Source of the DNA: CAVXFL01 sp963761015
GTDB lineage: Bacteria; Pseudomonadota; Alphaproteobacteria; Acetobacterales; Acetobacteraceae
Assembly: GCA_963761015.1 (NCBI GenBank)
Contig: CAVXFL010000009.1
Location: forward strand, 124,001 to 188,000
DNA: 64,000 nucleotides
Reading direction: 5' to 3'
Both the position numbers and the translations under genes were made by a program. This document shows positions 42,771 through 56,740 of this stretch, in pieces. The notes under the pieces were generated by a model that saw only the letters and a list, made by a program, of their open reading frames with translations, ran no database searches and was not told the origin of the DNA. Position 1 is the first letter of the stretch. Each line of letters opens with the position of its first letter.

Positions 42771-44722
42771 GGGCTTGGCAGCGCCCTCGCCGCGGGTTCG
42801 GCGGCGCCGGTGCCCGCGTCGTGCCCGAACTCCGGCACGATGCGCGCGAGGGCGCCGAGCGCGAGCCGCATCTGGCCGCCGCGGCAGGCGGAGGCGATCT
42901 CCTCGATGGCGCGCCCGACGATCGCGGGATCGGCGGTGCGTGGGGTCGCCATCAGCAGGCCGGGATAGCCGGTCGGCGCCGGCGGCTCGGCGCCGTGGAA
43001 CAGCTCCTCGAACAGTTTCTCGCCCGGGCGCAGGCCGGTGAAGCGGATGTCGACGTCCTGCTCCGGCCGGAGGCCGGCGAGGCGGATCATCTGCCGCGCC
43101 AGATCGACGATCTTCACCGGCTTGCCCATGTCGAGCACGAACACGCCGCCCTCCGACCCGCCGGGCAGGTCATCGTCGCCGATGCCGACCACGCTCGCCT
43201 GCAGCACCAGCCCGACCGCCTCGCGCACCGTCATGAAGTAGCGCTGCATGTCGGGGTGCGTCACCGTGAGCGGGCCGCCGCGCTCCAGTTGCCGCTGGAA
43301 CAGCGGCACCACCGAGCCGGTGCTGCCGAGCACGTTGCCGAAGCGCACCGTGATGCAGCGCATCCCGCCGCCGCCCGCGCGCGCCGCCATGTCCAACGCC
43401 TGGCAGTACATCTCGGCGAGCCGCTTGGAAGCGCCCATGACGCTCGACGGGTTCACCGCCTTGTCGGTGGAGATCAGTACCATGGCCCGGGCACCGACCG
43501 CGCGGGCGGCGTCGGCCACCACGCGCGTGCCCTCGGCGTTGGTGAGCAGGCCTTCGAGCGCGTTCGCCTCGACCATCGGCACGTGCTTCAGCGCCGCCGC
43601 GTGGAACACGAGTTCCGGGCGAATCGCCTGCACGACCGCGCCGATGCGCGCGGCGTCGCGCACATCGGCGATGAACGCGCGGCGGGCGACCTGCGGATGG
43701 CTCTCCGCCAGATCGAGGTCGATCTGCCACAGCGCGTATTCGCCGTTGTCGAGGATGACGAGCTGTTCCGGCCCGAGCGCCGCGACCTGGCGGGCGAGTT
43801 CGCTGCCGATGGTGCCGCCCGCGCCGGTGACCAGCACGCGCCGCCCCTGGACCAGCCGCGCCATGCCCTCGCGGTCGAGCCGGACCTGCGGGCGGTTCAG
43901 CAAATCCTCGATGGCGACCGGCTTCAGCTCGACCGAGGGCAGCTCGGCACCGCCGCGCCGCGCCGCCGGATGCAGCGCCGTCGGCCTCGGGGCGCGCCGG
44001 ACCTGGACCCCGTGCCGGTCCGACTGTTCGAGCAGGCGGGCGAGCGCGGGGCCGCCGAGATCCGGATCGGTCACGACCAGCATGGCGGGCAGGCGGTTTT
44101 CCAGCCGCAGCCGATCCAGCACGTTGCCGATGTCGTCGAGCGTGCCGAGGATCGGCTGGCCGTGGATGCGCCGGCCAGGCTGGCGCGAGGACAGCGCGAT
44201 CAGCCCCTGCACCCGGATGACCGGCCGGCGATCCTGGCCGAGCGCCCGGATGAACAGGTCCGCGGCCTCCGCGCCGCCGACCAGCAGGGCGCCCGGGATG
44301 GCGTCGTCCTCGCCGGCGCCGCGCGCGATCGGCCGATGGCCGTGGCCGAAGCGATACGCCACCCGGGGCGCGCCGAGCAGCGTGAGCAGCGTCAGCGCGT
44401 GAACGAGCGGGAACGTCAGGCTCGGCAGGTGCAGGCCGCCGAGGTGCAGCGCGACGCCGAACAGGCCGGCGCCGATCAGGCTGCTCGCCGCGACCGCGAT
44501 CAGGTCGCCGATGCCGGCGAATCGCCAGTATTGCAGCGAAAGCCGGAACGGGACGCCGGCCAGCAGCAGGCAGAGCGCGCCGGCCGGCAAAGTCCAGAGC
44601 GGATGCAGCCAGTCGGTCCAGGGCGCGGCCAGCCAGCGCGCGGTCGGCACGGCCAGGGCCGCCAGCCCGCCGTCGAGCGCGACGTTGACGGCAATTCGCA
44701 GCACGGAGCGGGACGACGCCAT
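42767..44722 (-). CDS. Membrane-bound nucleoside-diphosphate sugar 4,6-dehydratase (PglF/WbpM/CapD-like)
   Basis: 651 residues from ATG 44722. About four N-terminal transmembrane helices (to about 130), a first Rossmann-like domain (GALLVGGAEAADLFIRALG), then the catalytic SDR domain. The SDR domain has VLVTGAGGTIGSELARQVA (NAD), VFHAAALKHVPMVEANALEG, and STDKAVNPSSVMGASKRLAE. In this subfamily the usual Tyr of YxxxK is Met, here MGASK, as in PglF and WbpM, which convert UDP-GlcNAc to a 4-keto-6-deoxy sugar. Later LTVTHPDMQRYFMTVREAV and LDMGKPVKIVDLARQMI. Operon with the aminotransferase downstream; divergent from the lipid-carrier glycosyltransferase at 44914. Confidence 0.9.
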   Translation of the reverse strand: MASSRSVLRIAVNVALDGGLAALAVPTARWLAAPWTDWLHPLWTLPAGALCLLLAGVPFRLSLQYWRFAGIGDLIAVAASSLIGAGLFGVALHLGGLHLPSLTFPLVHALTLLTLLGAPRVAYRFGHGHRPIARGAGEDDAIPGALLVGGAEAADLFIRALGQDRRPVIRVQGLIALSSRQPGRRIHGQPILGTLDDIGNVLDRLRLENRLPAMLVVTDPDLGGPALARLLEQSDRHGVQVRRAPRPTALHPAARRGGAELPSVELKPVAIEDLLNRPQVRLDREGMARLVQGRRVLVTGAGGTIGSELARQVAALGPEQLVILDNGEYALWQIDLDLAESHPQVARRAFIADVRDAARIGAVVQAIRPELVFHAAALKHVPMVEANALEGLLTNAEGTRVVADAARAVGARAMVLISTDKAVNPSSVMGASKRLAEMYCQALDMAARAGGGGMRCITVRFGNVLGSTGSVVPLFQRQLERGGPLTVTHPDMQRYFMTVREAVGLVLQASVVGIGDDDLPGGSEGGVFVLDMGKPVKIVDLARQMIRLAGLRPEQDVDIRFTGLRPGEKLFEELFHGAEPPAPTGYPGLLMATPRTADPAIVGRAIEEIASACRGGQMRLALGALARIVPEFGHDAGTGAAEPAARALPSP

Positions 44723-44810
44723 GACGGTTCCGTATAGCGCACTCCGCCGGCAGGGCCGCAATCGTCCCATGCGAACCAGTGGTTCACGCGGAGCAGGGCG
44801 CACGAAACGT

Positions 44811-44831
44811 CCCCTCCCCTTACGGGAGGGG
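44811..44831. repeat. Perfect 8-bp hairpin in divergent promoter region
   Basis: cccctccc-cttac-gggagggg. The sequence style (…ttacgggaggggtgag…) is that of short intergenic palindromes seen repeatedly in such genomes; it is the only copy noticed in this window. Confidence 0.4.
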
Positions 44832-44913
44832 TGAGGCCGCCTTTCGCGAGGGGAGGAGGAGGGTTGGGCCGGGTTGTCGCGGCCGTGTCATTCCGCCACT
44901 CTCCGCGCCTGCC

Positions 44914-45966
44914 ATGGCCACGATCGCTGTCCTGCATCAGGCGGTGTTGTTCTGCCTGCTTGCCCTCGTGTCGGCGGCGCTCGTGCGCGTGATGATCGGC
45001 GCGCGGGTGATGGATGCGCCGAATGCCCGCAAGGCCCACGTCCAGCCGACGCCGAAAAGCGGCGGGGTCGGCATCGTCGCGGCGTTCCTGGTCGGCATGG
45101 CGGTGCTGCACGCCGAGGGCGCATTCGTCCGGCTCGCCGAGCCGTCGTTGCGCGGCGTGATCGTGGCCGCGACCGCGATCGCGCTCGTGTCCTTCGCCGA
45201 CGACGTGCTGGATTGGCCGTTCACCGGCAAGTTGGCCGCGCAGCTTCTGGCCGCGCTGGTCGCCATCGCCGCCGGCCTCTACGTGCGCGTGTTGCGCGTG
45301 CCCTATCTGGGGCCGGTCGATCTCGGCTGGATCGGCGCGGCGCTGACGCTGTTCTGGATCGTGTTTGCCACGAACGCGATGAACTTCATCGACGGATTGG
45401 ACGGATTGGCCGCCGGCGTGGCGCTGATCGCCTGCCTGTTCCTGGCCTATATCGCCGCGCTACAGGGCGGATTGTTCGTCTATTTCGCGGCGCTGCTGCT
45501 GGCGGCGGGGCTGATCGGATTTCTGCCGTTCAACTTTCCCCGCGCGCGCATCTTCATGGGCGATGTCGGCAGCCAGTTCTGCGGCTTCGTGCTCGCCGTG
45601 CTCGGTATCGCGGCGAGCCGTTTCGAGCGCGTGGAGATGTCGTTCGCGCTGGTACCGATGCTGCTGTCGGGGGTGCTGTTCGACGTGGCGTTCACGCTCT
45701 GCCGGCGCGTCTTGGCCGGCAAGTCGCTGACCCGCGCGCATCGCGGGCACCTGTTTCAGGTCGCGCAACGCGCCGGCATGGACGCGAGGGCGGTTACGCT
45801 GGTCCACTGGGGGTTCGCGGTCTTCGGCGGTCTGTCCAGCCTGGTGTTCGTGGCCGCGCCGCCCAGCTTCAAGCCGGCAGCATTACTGCTGCCGGTCTTG
45901 CCGCAACCGCTCTGGGTGGCCTACGTCCTGTTTCGGGCTCGAAAGGCCGGTCTGGGACGCTGGTAA
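44914..45966 (+). CDS. WecA/MraY-family undecaprenyl-phosphate sugar-1-phosphate transferase
   Basis: 350 residues from ATG 44914, the first Met before the membrane core (TIAVLHQAVLFCLLALVSAALVRVMI); the open frame extends to 44779. About ten helices. Catalytic loop features: KAHVQPTPKSGGVGIV, SFADDVLDWPFTGKLAAQL (paired Asp), NAMNFIDGLDGLAAGV, RARIFMGDVGSQFCGF, and the basic/His loop TRAHRGHLFQVAQRAGM. These match WecA/WbpL-type enzymes that load HexNAc-1-P on undecaprenyl phosphate to start O-antigen or glycan assembly. Makes sense with the divergently transcribed dehydratase and aminotransferase: those make the sugar, this one starts the chain. Confidence 0.87.
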   Translation: MATIAVLHQAVLFCLLALVSAALVRVMIGARVMDAPNARKAHVQPTPKSGGVGIVAAFLVGMAVLHAEGAFVRLAEPSLRGVIVAATAIALVSFADDVLDWPFTGKLAAQLLAALVAIAAGLYVRVLRVPYLGPVDLGWIGAALTLFWIVFATNAMNFIDGLDGLAAGVALIACLFLAYIAALQGGLFVYFAALLLAAGLIGFLPFNFPRARIFMGDVGSQFCGFVLAVLGIAASRFERVEMSFALVPMLLSGVLFDVAFTLCRRVLAGKSLTRAHRGHLFQVAQRAGMDARAVTLVHWGFAVFGGLSSLVFVAAPPSFKPAALLLPVLPQPLWVAYVLFRARKAGLGRW

Positions 45967-45991
45967 CGCTCGGCGGAAAGCCAGGTTGGCC

Positions 45992-46385
45992 TTAGCCGTT
46001 CGCCGCCCGGCGCTGTGTCTCGTGCTGGCCGCCCGACTTGCGCGCCACGGTCGACGCCTCGCCCATGATGCTGCGCAGGTCGCGCAGGAACGCCGTGCCC
46101 TTGATGCGTCCGCTGCACCAGCACGCTGCGCCGGTCCATCGGATCGACCTTGCGGCGGGCGAGGTCGAGTTCGCCGAGCCGGTCGAGCGCCCGGGTGATC
46201 GCCGGCTTCGACACGTTCAGATCGGCCGCCAGACCGCGAACCGTGTGCGGACCCTCGTGCAGGTAGCAGGTCAGGAACACGCCGAGCTGCCGCGCCGACA
46301 GGTCGGGGCCGTCCCTGCGCACCAAAGCAACGATCGTATCGCGAAGAATGCCGACGAGCTGGTCGGCGGAAGGAGCGGTTGCCAT
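45992..46385 (-). pseudogene. MarR-family transcriptional regulator (frame broken near 46.11 kb)
   Basis: From ATG 46385 (aagga 8-9 bases upstream): SADQLVGILRDTIVALVRRDGPDLSARQLGVFLTCYL, then winged helix GPHTVRGLAADLNVSKPAITRALDRLGELDLARRKVDPMDRRSVLV. After LVQRT one base is lost or gained (about 46105-46115). The rest, IKGTAFLRDLRSIMGEASTVARKSGGQHETQRRAANG, is in another frame with stop at 45992. About 130 residues if repaired. The DNA-binding part is complete. Ligand and targets unknown; neighbours are a sugar transferase and a leucyl aminopeptidase. Confidence 0.75.
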
Positions 46386-46545
46386 AACAATAATCCTTTC
46401 GTTTCAACGGGCGATTGCCATGCTCCAGCCGGCCATCCACCCGCGCGCCAACGCAGCGCGATTATGTCGAGCACCTTACTTGGTTTTGCGCAGAGTCGGA
46501 TAACAGTGGGGGACAAAAAAACATTTCGCTGTGATCCCGAAGACG

Positions 46546-47956
<1,411 letters not shown>

Positions 47957-47960
<4 letters not shown>

Positions 47961-49843
47961 GCGGGTCCAGGTCCGGCCTCGCCGGAACTCCCGGCGATGC
48001 TTTGCCCCATGAACGCGGCGACCCGCGCGGCGAAACCCGCCGGATCGGACGGCAGATCGCCCTCCTGCACGCGCGCCAGGTCGAACAGGGTGCGCGTCGC
48101 GTCCTCGATGTTCCCGCCCTTGCCGGTCTGGTCCGCCAGCGCCCGGATCACCGGGTGGCGCGGGTTGATTTCCAGGACCGGCGGGGGCGTGGGCGCGGCG
48201 CGCCCGGAACGGCGGAGCAGCCGTTGCATCTGCAGATCGGGGCCGGACGCGCCCGCCGCGAGCACCACCGGGCTGCCGACCAGCCGCTCGGTGCTGCGCA
48301 CCTCGGAAACCAGATCGCCGAGGATCTCCTTCATCGCGGCGGCGAGCGGCTGCGCGTCGACGGCGGGTTCGGTCGCTTCCGCTTCCGGCCTGATCTTCGC
48401 CAGATCCTCCGTTGCCTGCGTCACGCGGCGGATCGGCTTGCCCTCGAACATGGCGAAGCGGTCGGGCCAAAACGCGTCGATCGGATCGTCGAGCAGCAGC
48501 ACCTCGAGGCCGCGCGCGCGAAAGCCCTCGAGCTGCGGCGAGTTGCGCAAGGCCCCGAGATCGTCGCCGGCGAGCACATAGATCGCCGGCTGTTCCGGCT
48601 TCATGCGCACGACGTAGTCGGGCAGCGTGGTCCAGTCTTCGCCCGCGGTGGAGCGGAACCAGGCGAATTGCGCGATATCCTTCTGGAAGTCGAAATCGTC
48701 CCAGAGACCTTCCTTCAGGACCGCGCCGAAATGCTCCCAGAATGTCGCGAAGTCGGCGGCGTCCTTGGCGCGGGTTTTCAGTTCGGTCAGCACGCGGTTG
48801 GTCACGGCCTTGCGGATGCGCGCCAGCACCGGCGTGTTCTGCAACATCTCGCGCGAGACGTTCAGCGGCAGGTCCTCGGTATCGATCACGCCCTGCACGA
48901 AGCGCAGCCAGCCCGGCAGCAGATCCGCCTCGTTGGTGATGAACATGCGGCGGACATGCAGGCGGACGCGCGAGCGGCGCTCGGCCTCGAACGGCTCGAA
49001 CGGCGGGCTGGAGGGGATGAACAGCAGCGCGAAATATTCGAGCGCGCCCTCGGCCTTCCAGTGCAGCGTCGCCCAGGGCTCGTCGAACATGTGGCCGAGG
49101 CGGCGGTAGAACTCGGTGTAGGACTTCGCCTCGACCTCGGCTTTCGGCTTGCGCCAGAGCGCGGTGCCCTGATTGGCCGCCAGGTCCTTGCCGTCGCGGC
49201 GCACCGTGATCGGCAGGGTAATATGGTCGGCCCATTTGCGGATGACGGTTTCGAGGCGGTAGGCGTCGAGATATTCGTCCGCGTCGGTCTTCAGATGCAG
49301 GATGACGTCGGTGCCGGCGGTCTCGCGCTCGGCCGGGGCGATGGTGAAGCTGCCGCGCCCGTCCGAGGCCCAGGTCCAGGCGTGGTCGGACCCGGCGCGG
49401 CGCGAGGTGACCTCGACGCGGTCGGCGACCATGAAGGCAGCGTAGAAGCCGACGCCGAACTGGCCGATCAGGGTCGGCCGGTCCTCCGGCTTGGCGGCGG
49501 CCAGCGTCTGGCCGAACGCCTTGGTCCCCGAGCGGGCGATCGTGCCGAGGTTCTCCGCGAGCTCCTCCTTGCTCATGCCGATGCCGTCGTCGGAGATCGT
49601 CAGGGTGCGGGCCGGGCGGTCCGGCACGATGCGGACCGAGGCCTCGGCCGGGGGCGCGAGCGTCGCGTCGGTCAGGCCCTCGAACCGGCGGCGGTCGGTC
49701 GCGTCCGCGGCATTGGCGACCAGTTCGCGGAGAAAGATTTCGCGTTCGGTGTAGAGCGAATGGACGACGAGATCGAGCAACTGCCCGACCTCGGCGCTGA
49801 AACTATGCTGTTCTTCCCGATCTGCCGCAGCCGCCTCGGACAT
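47957..49843 (-). CDS. htpG: Molecular chaperone HtpG (Hsp90)
   Basis: 628 residues from ATG 49843, chosen because ggagg sits 8 bases upstream. ATP-binding GHKL motifs: EIFLRELVANAADATDRRRFEGL (Bergerat Asn/Asp region), LTISDDGIGMSKEELAENLGTIARSGTKAF, GQFGVGFYAAFMVADRVEV. Middle domain RRMFITNEADLLPGWLRFVQGVIDTEDLPLNVSREML. C-terminal dimerisation domain with HPVIRALADQ. Complete and unbroken, in contrast to its downstream neighbour pepA, with which it overlaps by 4 bases (GTGA). Cytosolic ATP-dependent chaperone. Confidence 0.95.
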
Positions 49844-49963
49844 ACGCAAGCCTCCAGTGTTCACGCGCGCGCGATATGCGGCGCGGCGCGTTCCGTTTCA
49901 ACCGCTGGCGTATAGTTGGGGCAGCCGGATACCCGCTTCGAGGGGCGGCTGTCGTTCCGAGTT

Positions 49964-51135
49964 CTAACCGGCGCCGGGCTGCGCTTGCACCCGCGCGGCC
50001 GCCGCGGGCGCTTCGGCCTGACCGCGACCCTTCACGCCGGCGGCGAAATCCTGTGCGCGGCTCGAAACCGCGGTAGCCAGCGCGCTCGAAGCCAGCCCGG
50101 AAAACGCCCCGATGAGCAGAGCCGGCGTGCCGGCTTCGCTGAAACTCGTGGAGAAGCCGCCGATCTTGATGGCCACCAACCCGGTCCAGAACAGCAGCCC
50201 GACCACGGTGCCCAGAACGATCGTGAACAGCACGCGCATGCCGGGCCGCAGCAGATCGTCGTCCAATTGCACCAGATCCGCGAATTCCAGCTTCGGTCGC
50301 CGCACCAGGAAGGCCGAACCAGGCGCCCAGCGCAGCGCCGACCGCGATCAGCAGGAAATTGCGGAAACGCCAAGCGATCTCCGCCAGGAAGCCAAAGCTA
50401 TCCACCGCCCCGGATCTGCGGATGCGGCTGCAGGTAGCGGCAGTCCAGGATGTAGAGGCCGGCGCTGATCAGGATCCAAAGCAAGGCCCAAAAGCCCAAC
50501 CGGCGCACATACCGATTTTTGACTTCCGCGGCGTGACGCACCACGAACTCGTTCTTGGTCGAGGTCAGGTCGTCGTTGGCAAGATCGAAATTGCCCTCCA
50601 TCAACCCCACGCGTCCGATGCCTACCAGCCGCTCGATGTAGTATTGTCGGCGCGCTGCGTGCCAGAAGTGCTGCAGCACAACGTTGACGACGATGACGGC
50701 GTCATCCAGCCGGCGCTTGAGGTCGAGTTGCTCGCGCGTGGTGATTCCCTGGCCGATGTCGAACTGAATCCCGACGTACCGGCCGCGATGCACCTGCGGG
50801 CTGACATGGAACATGCTGGTCGCCAGCCGCGCGCTGACCTCGTCGAAGCGTCCCTGATAATAGAAGCTGTTGGCGAACATCTCTTCCGCGCTCAGCGCGC
50901 CCGCGACCAACTCCTCGGCCCGCGCGTGGAGCTGAGCCACGCAGAAATCCCGATCGCGCAACAGTTCCTTGCCGCGCGGCGTCCCGTCGTCCGCGATCGC
51001 GGCCAGTTCATCGAGGTATTGATTGACCCGTTCGAGACAGCTCCGTTCCGAATCCGTCAGTGCCGGCGGACCTGCGGCTTCCACCAGAGAGAAACCTCCG
51101 GGAGAGCGCGCCCCGTCTCTGAGCGCGAGCGGCAT
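49964..51135 (-). pseudogene. Membrane protein of unknown function (frame changes near 50.40 and 50.31 kb)
   Basis: From ATG 51135 a 240-residue helical cytoplasmic part is read: SERSCLERVNQYLDELAAI, FANSFYYQGRFDEVSARLATSMFHV, RLDDAVIVVNVVLQHFWHAARRQYYIERL. A transmembrane helix follows (LGFWALLWILISAGLYIL). After QPHPQIRG the frame closes at 50398, but the protein plausibly continues in a second frame (FGFLAEIAWRFRNFLLIAVGAALGAWFGL) and a third (RRPKLEFADLVQLDDDLLRPGMRVLFTIVLGTVVGLLFWTGLVAIKIGG…) to 49964. Whole protein about 390 residues with four helices. No known family recognised. Directly preceded, two bases upstream, by the small gene ending at 51138. Confidence 0.6.
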
Positions 51136-51137
51136 GG

Positions 51138-51383
51138 TCAGGGCGTCGGGGTTTTGGGCTTGGGCGCGGGCTCCGTGCTCGGCGGCGAGGCGGGTTTTGC
51201 CGGCGCCTTCCGCCACCCGCCCTCGCCGCCCTTCACGATCTTGCCCCAACCGGACGGGCCGGTGTCGATCGCCTGGAACGGCGTGCGAAACACGGTTTTC
51301 GACGCGCGGCCGACGTCCACGAGCTTGGTGCGCGACGTCAGCGCGGCCGTAAGGCTCGAAATGATCGTGGTGATCCTGTTCAT
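51138..51383 (-). CDS. Small basic Pro-rich protein of unknown function
   Basis: 81 residues from ATG 51383: MNRITTIISSLTAALTSRTKLVDVGRASKTVFRTPFQAI, then GPSGWGKIVKGGEGGWRKAPAKPASPPSTEPAPKPKTPTP. It has a short amphipathic helix and a Pro/Lys-rich tail, with no signal peptide or transmembrane helix. The stop is two bases before the ATG of the membrane protein gene, so the two form a pair and are probably translated from one message. Family unknown. Confidence 0.6.
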   Translation of the reverse strand: MNRITTIISSLTAALTSRTKLVDVGRASKTVFRTPFQAIDTGPSGWGKIVKGGEGGWRKAPAKPASPPSTEPAPKPKTPTP

Positions 51384-51698
51384 CGGATGACCTCCGGGTA
51401 GCGCGCTCCAGGTCAGACACAATCAAGAAGAGGCATGGCCCTGCGCGAAACAATAGACCAAGATCAACAGGCGAAACAAGGACGATCGCGTGCGAGAGCT
51501 TGCGTTCTCGTGGGCCGATGGTCGATCCTATCAAGGCCTCATTTCCATGCCACGTACGCGCGTAGCGCGTGGCCTGGACGGAGCGAAACGTGATCCGAGG
51601 AACTGGCGCATGGGGCTGAACCCGGATCGCGCGTCGCTCCGTCCCAGGCTCTAAGGCCGCGCTTGCAATCGCACGAGCGCACCCCCAACAATCCGCGC

Positions 51699-54602
<2,904 letters not shown>

Positions 54603-54647
54603 CGCCCGCATCATGGGCGATTCCGGGGACCCGCCGAGGAGGTTGCG

Positions 54648-54980
54648 ATGACCTACGTGGTCACCGAGAGCTGCATTCGCTGCAAATACATGGATTGCGT
54701 CGAGGTCTGCCCGGTGGATTGCTTTTATGCCGGCGAGAACATGCTGGTGATCCACCCCGACGAATGCATCGATTGCGGCGTATGCGAGCCGGAATGCCCG
54801 GTGGAGGCGATCGTTCCCGACAGCGACGACAAAGCCACCGCCTGGCTGGAGGCGAACCGCACGTATGCGGCCACGTGGCCCAACATCACGCGCAAGGGCG
54901 AGCCGCCGCCCGATGCCGACGAGTGGAAGGACAAGACGGAGAAGGCGGCGCTGTTCTCGCCGGAGCCGCATCGCGGCTGA
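54648..54980 (+). CDS. fdxA: Seven-iron ferredoxin FdxA
   Basis: 110 residues, ribosome site gaggaggt just upstream. Two iron-sulfur motifs: CIRCKYMDCVEVCPVDC (residues 9-25; ligands of the [3Fe-4S] and one of the [4Fe-4S] cluster) and CIDCGVCEPECPVEA. They are followed by the alphaproteobacterial extension WLEANRTYAATWPNITRKGEPPPDADEW. Typical length and sequence of FdxA, a low-potential electron carrier. It sits between the S4 domain and carD, the order seen in many alphaproteobacteria. Confidence 0.95.
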   Translation: MTYVVTESCIRCKYMDCVEVCPVDCFYAGENMLVIHPDECIDCGVCEPECPVEAIVPDSDDKATAWLEANRTYAATWPNITRKGEPPPDADEWKDKTEKAALFSPEPHRG

Positions 54981-55217
54981 ATGAACTTACCGGCGCACGC
55001 CGACGCGGCGCCGAACGCGGAATTTTTTCTTCATGCAAGCCGGACCTGCTTGCCCGGAGTGGGCAGAGCATTAGGTTTATGGCAGTATATCCCGACCGAG
55101 CCGAACATCGCGGTCCGACAAGGACTGCTGGCCGGTGGGTGTCATTGCTAATGCGTGCGGGAGCCCGGCCGCCGTCGGCGCGGCGGGACGCGCAACAACG
55201 GTCAAGGGATCCGAGGG

Positions 55218-56588
55218 GTGACCCGCATCAAGGCCTCCGCGACGTCAGCAGCGTCAGGCCGAAGCGTCGCCAAGCCCGGGGTTCGGGGCAGCAAACCGGC
55301 GGCCAGGGCGGCTGCGAAAACCAAGGCGGTACAGGCCGTACAGAAGGAACGACCCAGCAGGAAGCACGAGCCTCGCGCCGCTCACGCGAAGCCCGAGGCG
55401 GTTTCGACCAGATCGGCGGCAGCTCCGTCGCAGGCGCGCAAGCGGACATCGGCGCCGCTCGCGTCGGCCAAACCGGCTACCAAGCCGCAAACCAAGAAGT
55501 CGCAATTGAAGAAACCGGTTCATCCGAAAGTTGTGAAGTCTTCGCAGTCCCAGGAGAAGACAACCGCATCCGCACCGGTTCGTCCGGCGGGGCGCGCGAC
55601 GCCCGAAACCCGGCGTCCCCAGCACGCCGGCATGGCGGAGCCGGCGCAGGCCGTGCTCGCCCCCGAGGCGGAGCCGGACACGACGCGGGAGCGTGCCGCG
55701 CGCCAGAATTCGGCGCCGAGCACGGGCGCGATTGAACGGACCGACGATGCCGCGGACAATGCCGGAGCGGACGAGTCGGAGTCGGTTGCTCGGGAACCCG
55801 AGGCCGAAGCGGAAGCATTACGCGTGACTGATGAGGTGGAAATAGAATTGGAAGCATCGTTGACGGTGATCGAACAAGAACCGCGCCTCGCATCGGAGGA
55901 TTCGGCCGGACAATCCGAGACGGACGTGTCGCTCGGCAAGCCGGCGCTGTCCGTCGACGAGGCGGCGCTGCCCGAGGACGAGGACGACGACGATCAGTCA
56001 TCCGAATCCTCCGGCGACGTCATCCCGTTCCGGCGCGCCAGGCCGCCCATGCATGCGGGTAGCGAATCCGGGACCTTCGAGGAGGGCGATCACGTCGTCT
56101 ATCCGACGCATGGCGTGGGCAAGGTTGAGCGGATCGCGGTCGAGGAGATCGCCGGCCACAAGCTGGAGTTGATCCACATCACCTTCGAAGAGAACCGCAT
56201 GACCTTGCGTGTTCCGGTGTCGAAGGCGCGCACGGCGGGTCTGCGCAAGCTCGCCACGCGCACGCTGTTCGAGGAGGCGCTCGCGGTGCTCAAGGGCCGC
56301 GCGCGCATCAAGCGGACGATGTGGTCCCGCCGCGCGCAGGAATACGAGGCGAAGATCAATTCCGGCGATCCGCTGGCGATCGCCGAGGTGGTGCGCGATC
56401 TGCACCGCAACGCCGGCCAGCCCGACCAGAGCTTCAGCGAGCGGCAGATCTACGAGGCCGCCATGGACCGTCTGGCCGCCGAACTGGCCGCGCTCGACAG
56501 CACCGACAAGTTGACGGCCGCGGCCAAACTGGCCGAGCACCTGAAGCCCCCGGAATCGATGAAGTCCCCGCCCGCCCCGAGCGCGTAA
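55218..56588 (+). CDS. carD: CarD-family transcription regulator with long basic N-terminal extension
   Basis: 456 residues from GTG 55218 (aaggga 8-9 bases upstream); GTG 55155 is an alternative start with no ribosome site. The first 280 residues are low complexity. A Lys/Ala/Ser/Pro-rich basic part (about 1-130, histone H1-like) is followed by an acidic part (EDEDDDDQSSESSGD, about 260). The C-terminal CarD/CdnL domain starts at FEEGDHVVYPTHGVGKVERIAVEEIAG and ends with the helical part IYEAAMDRLAAELAALD. CarD proteins bind RNA polymerase beta and stabilise open complexes at many promoters. The basic tail may bind DNA. Followed by two hairpins, the second a very strong terminator. Confidence 0.85.
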   Translation: MTRIKASATSAASGRSVAKPGVRGSKPAARAAAKTKAVQAVQKERPSRKHEPRAAHAKPEAVSTRSAAAPSQARKRTSAPLASAKPATKPQTKKSQLKKPVHPKVVKSSQSQEKTTASAPVRPAGRATPETRRPQHAGMAEPAQAVLAPEAEPDTTRERAARQNSAPSTGAIERTDDAADNAGADESESVAREPEAEAEALRVTDEVEIELEASLTVIEQEPRLASEDSAGQSETDVSLGKPALSVDEAALPEDEDDDDQSSESSGDVIPFRRARPPMHAGSESGTFEEGDHVVYPTHGVGKVERIAVEEIAGHKLELIHITFEENRMTLRVPVSKARTAGLRKLATRTLFEEALAVLKGRARIKRTMWSRRAQEYEAKINSGDPLAIAEVVRDLHRNAGQPDQSFSERQIYEAAMDRLAAELAALDSTDKLTAAAKLAEHLKPPESMKSPPAPSA

Positions 56589-56610
56589 GCTCCGTCTCTA
56601 CTGAACCAAG

Positions 56611-56636
56611 AAGGGAGCCGCGTCAAGCGGCCCCTT
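56611..56636 (+). terminator. First hairpin after carD
   Basis: aaggg-a-gccgc-gtcaa-gcggc-ccctt: ten pairs with a one-base bulge, 23 bases after the carD stop. Confidence 0.55.
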
Positions 56637-56673
56637 CGACTTCGGTTGCGGCTGCTTGCTGCCGCCCGTGAGC

Positions 56674-56723
56674 CCCGATACGAAAAAGGGCCGCCCCGAA
56701 AGGCGGCCCTTTTTCGTATCGGG
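56674..56723. terminator. Perfect 22-bp bidirectional terminator
   Basis: Stem cccgatacgaaaaagggc… (56674-56695) and its exact reverse complement (56702-56723), with loop ccgaaa. The arms carry AAAAA and TTTTT, so each strand has a T tract inside or next to the stem. It separates carD from the convergent BI-1 gene. Confidence 0.92.
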
Positions 56724-56740
56724 AGGTATGGGATCGAACG

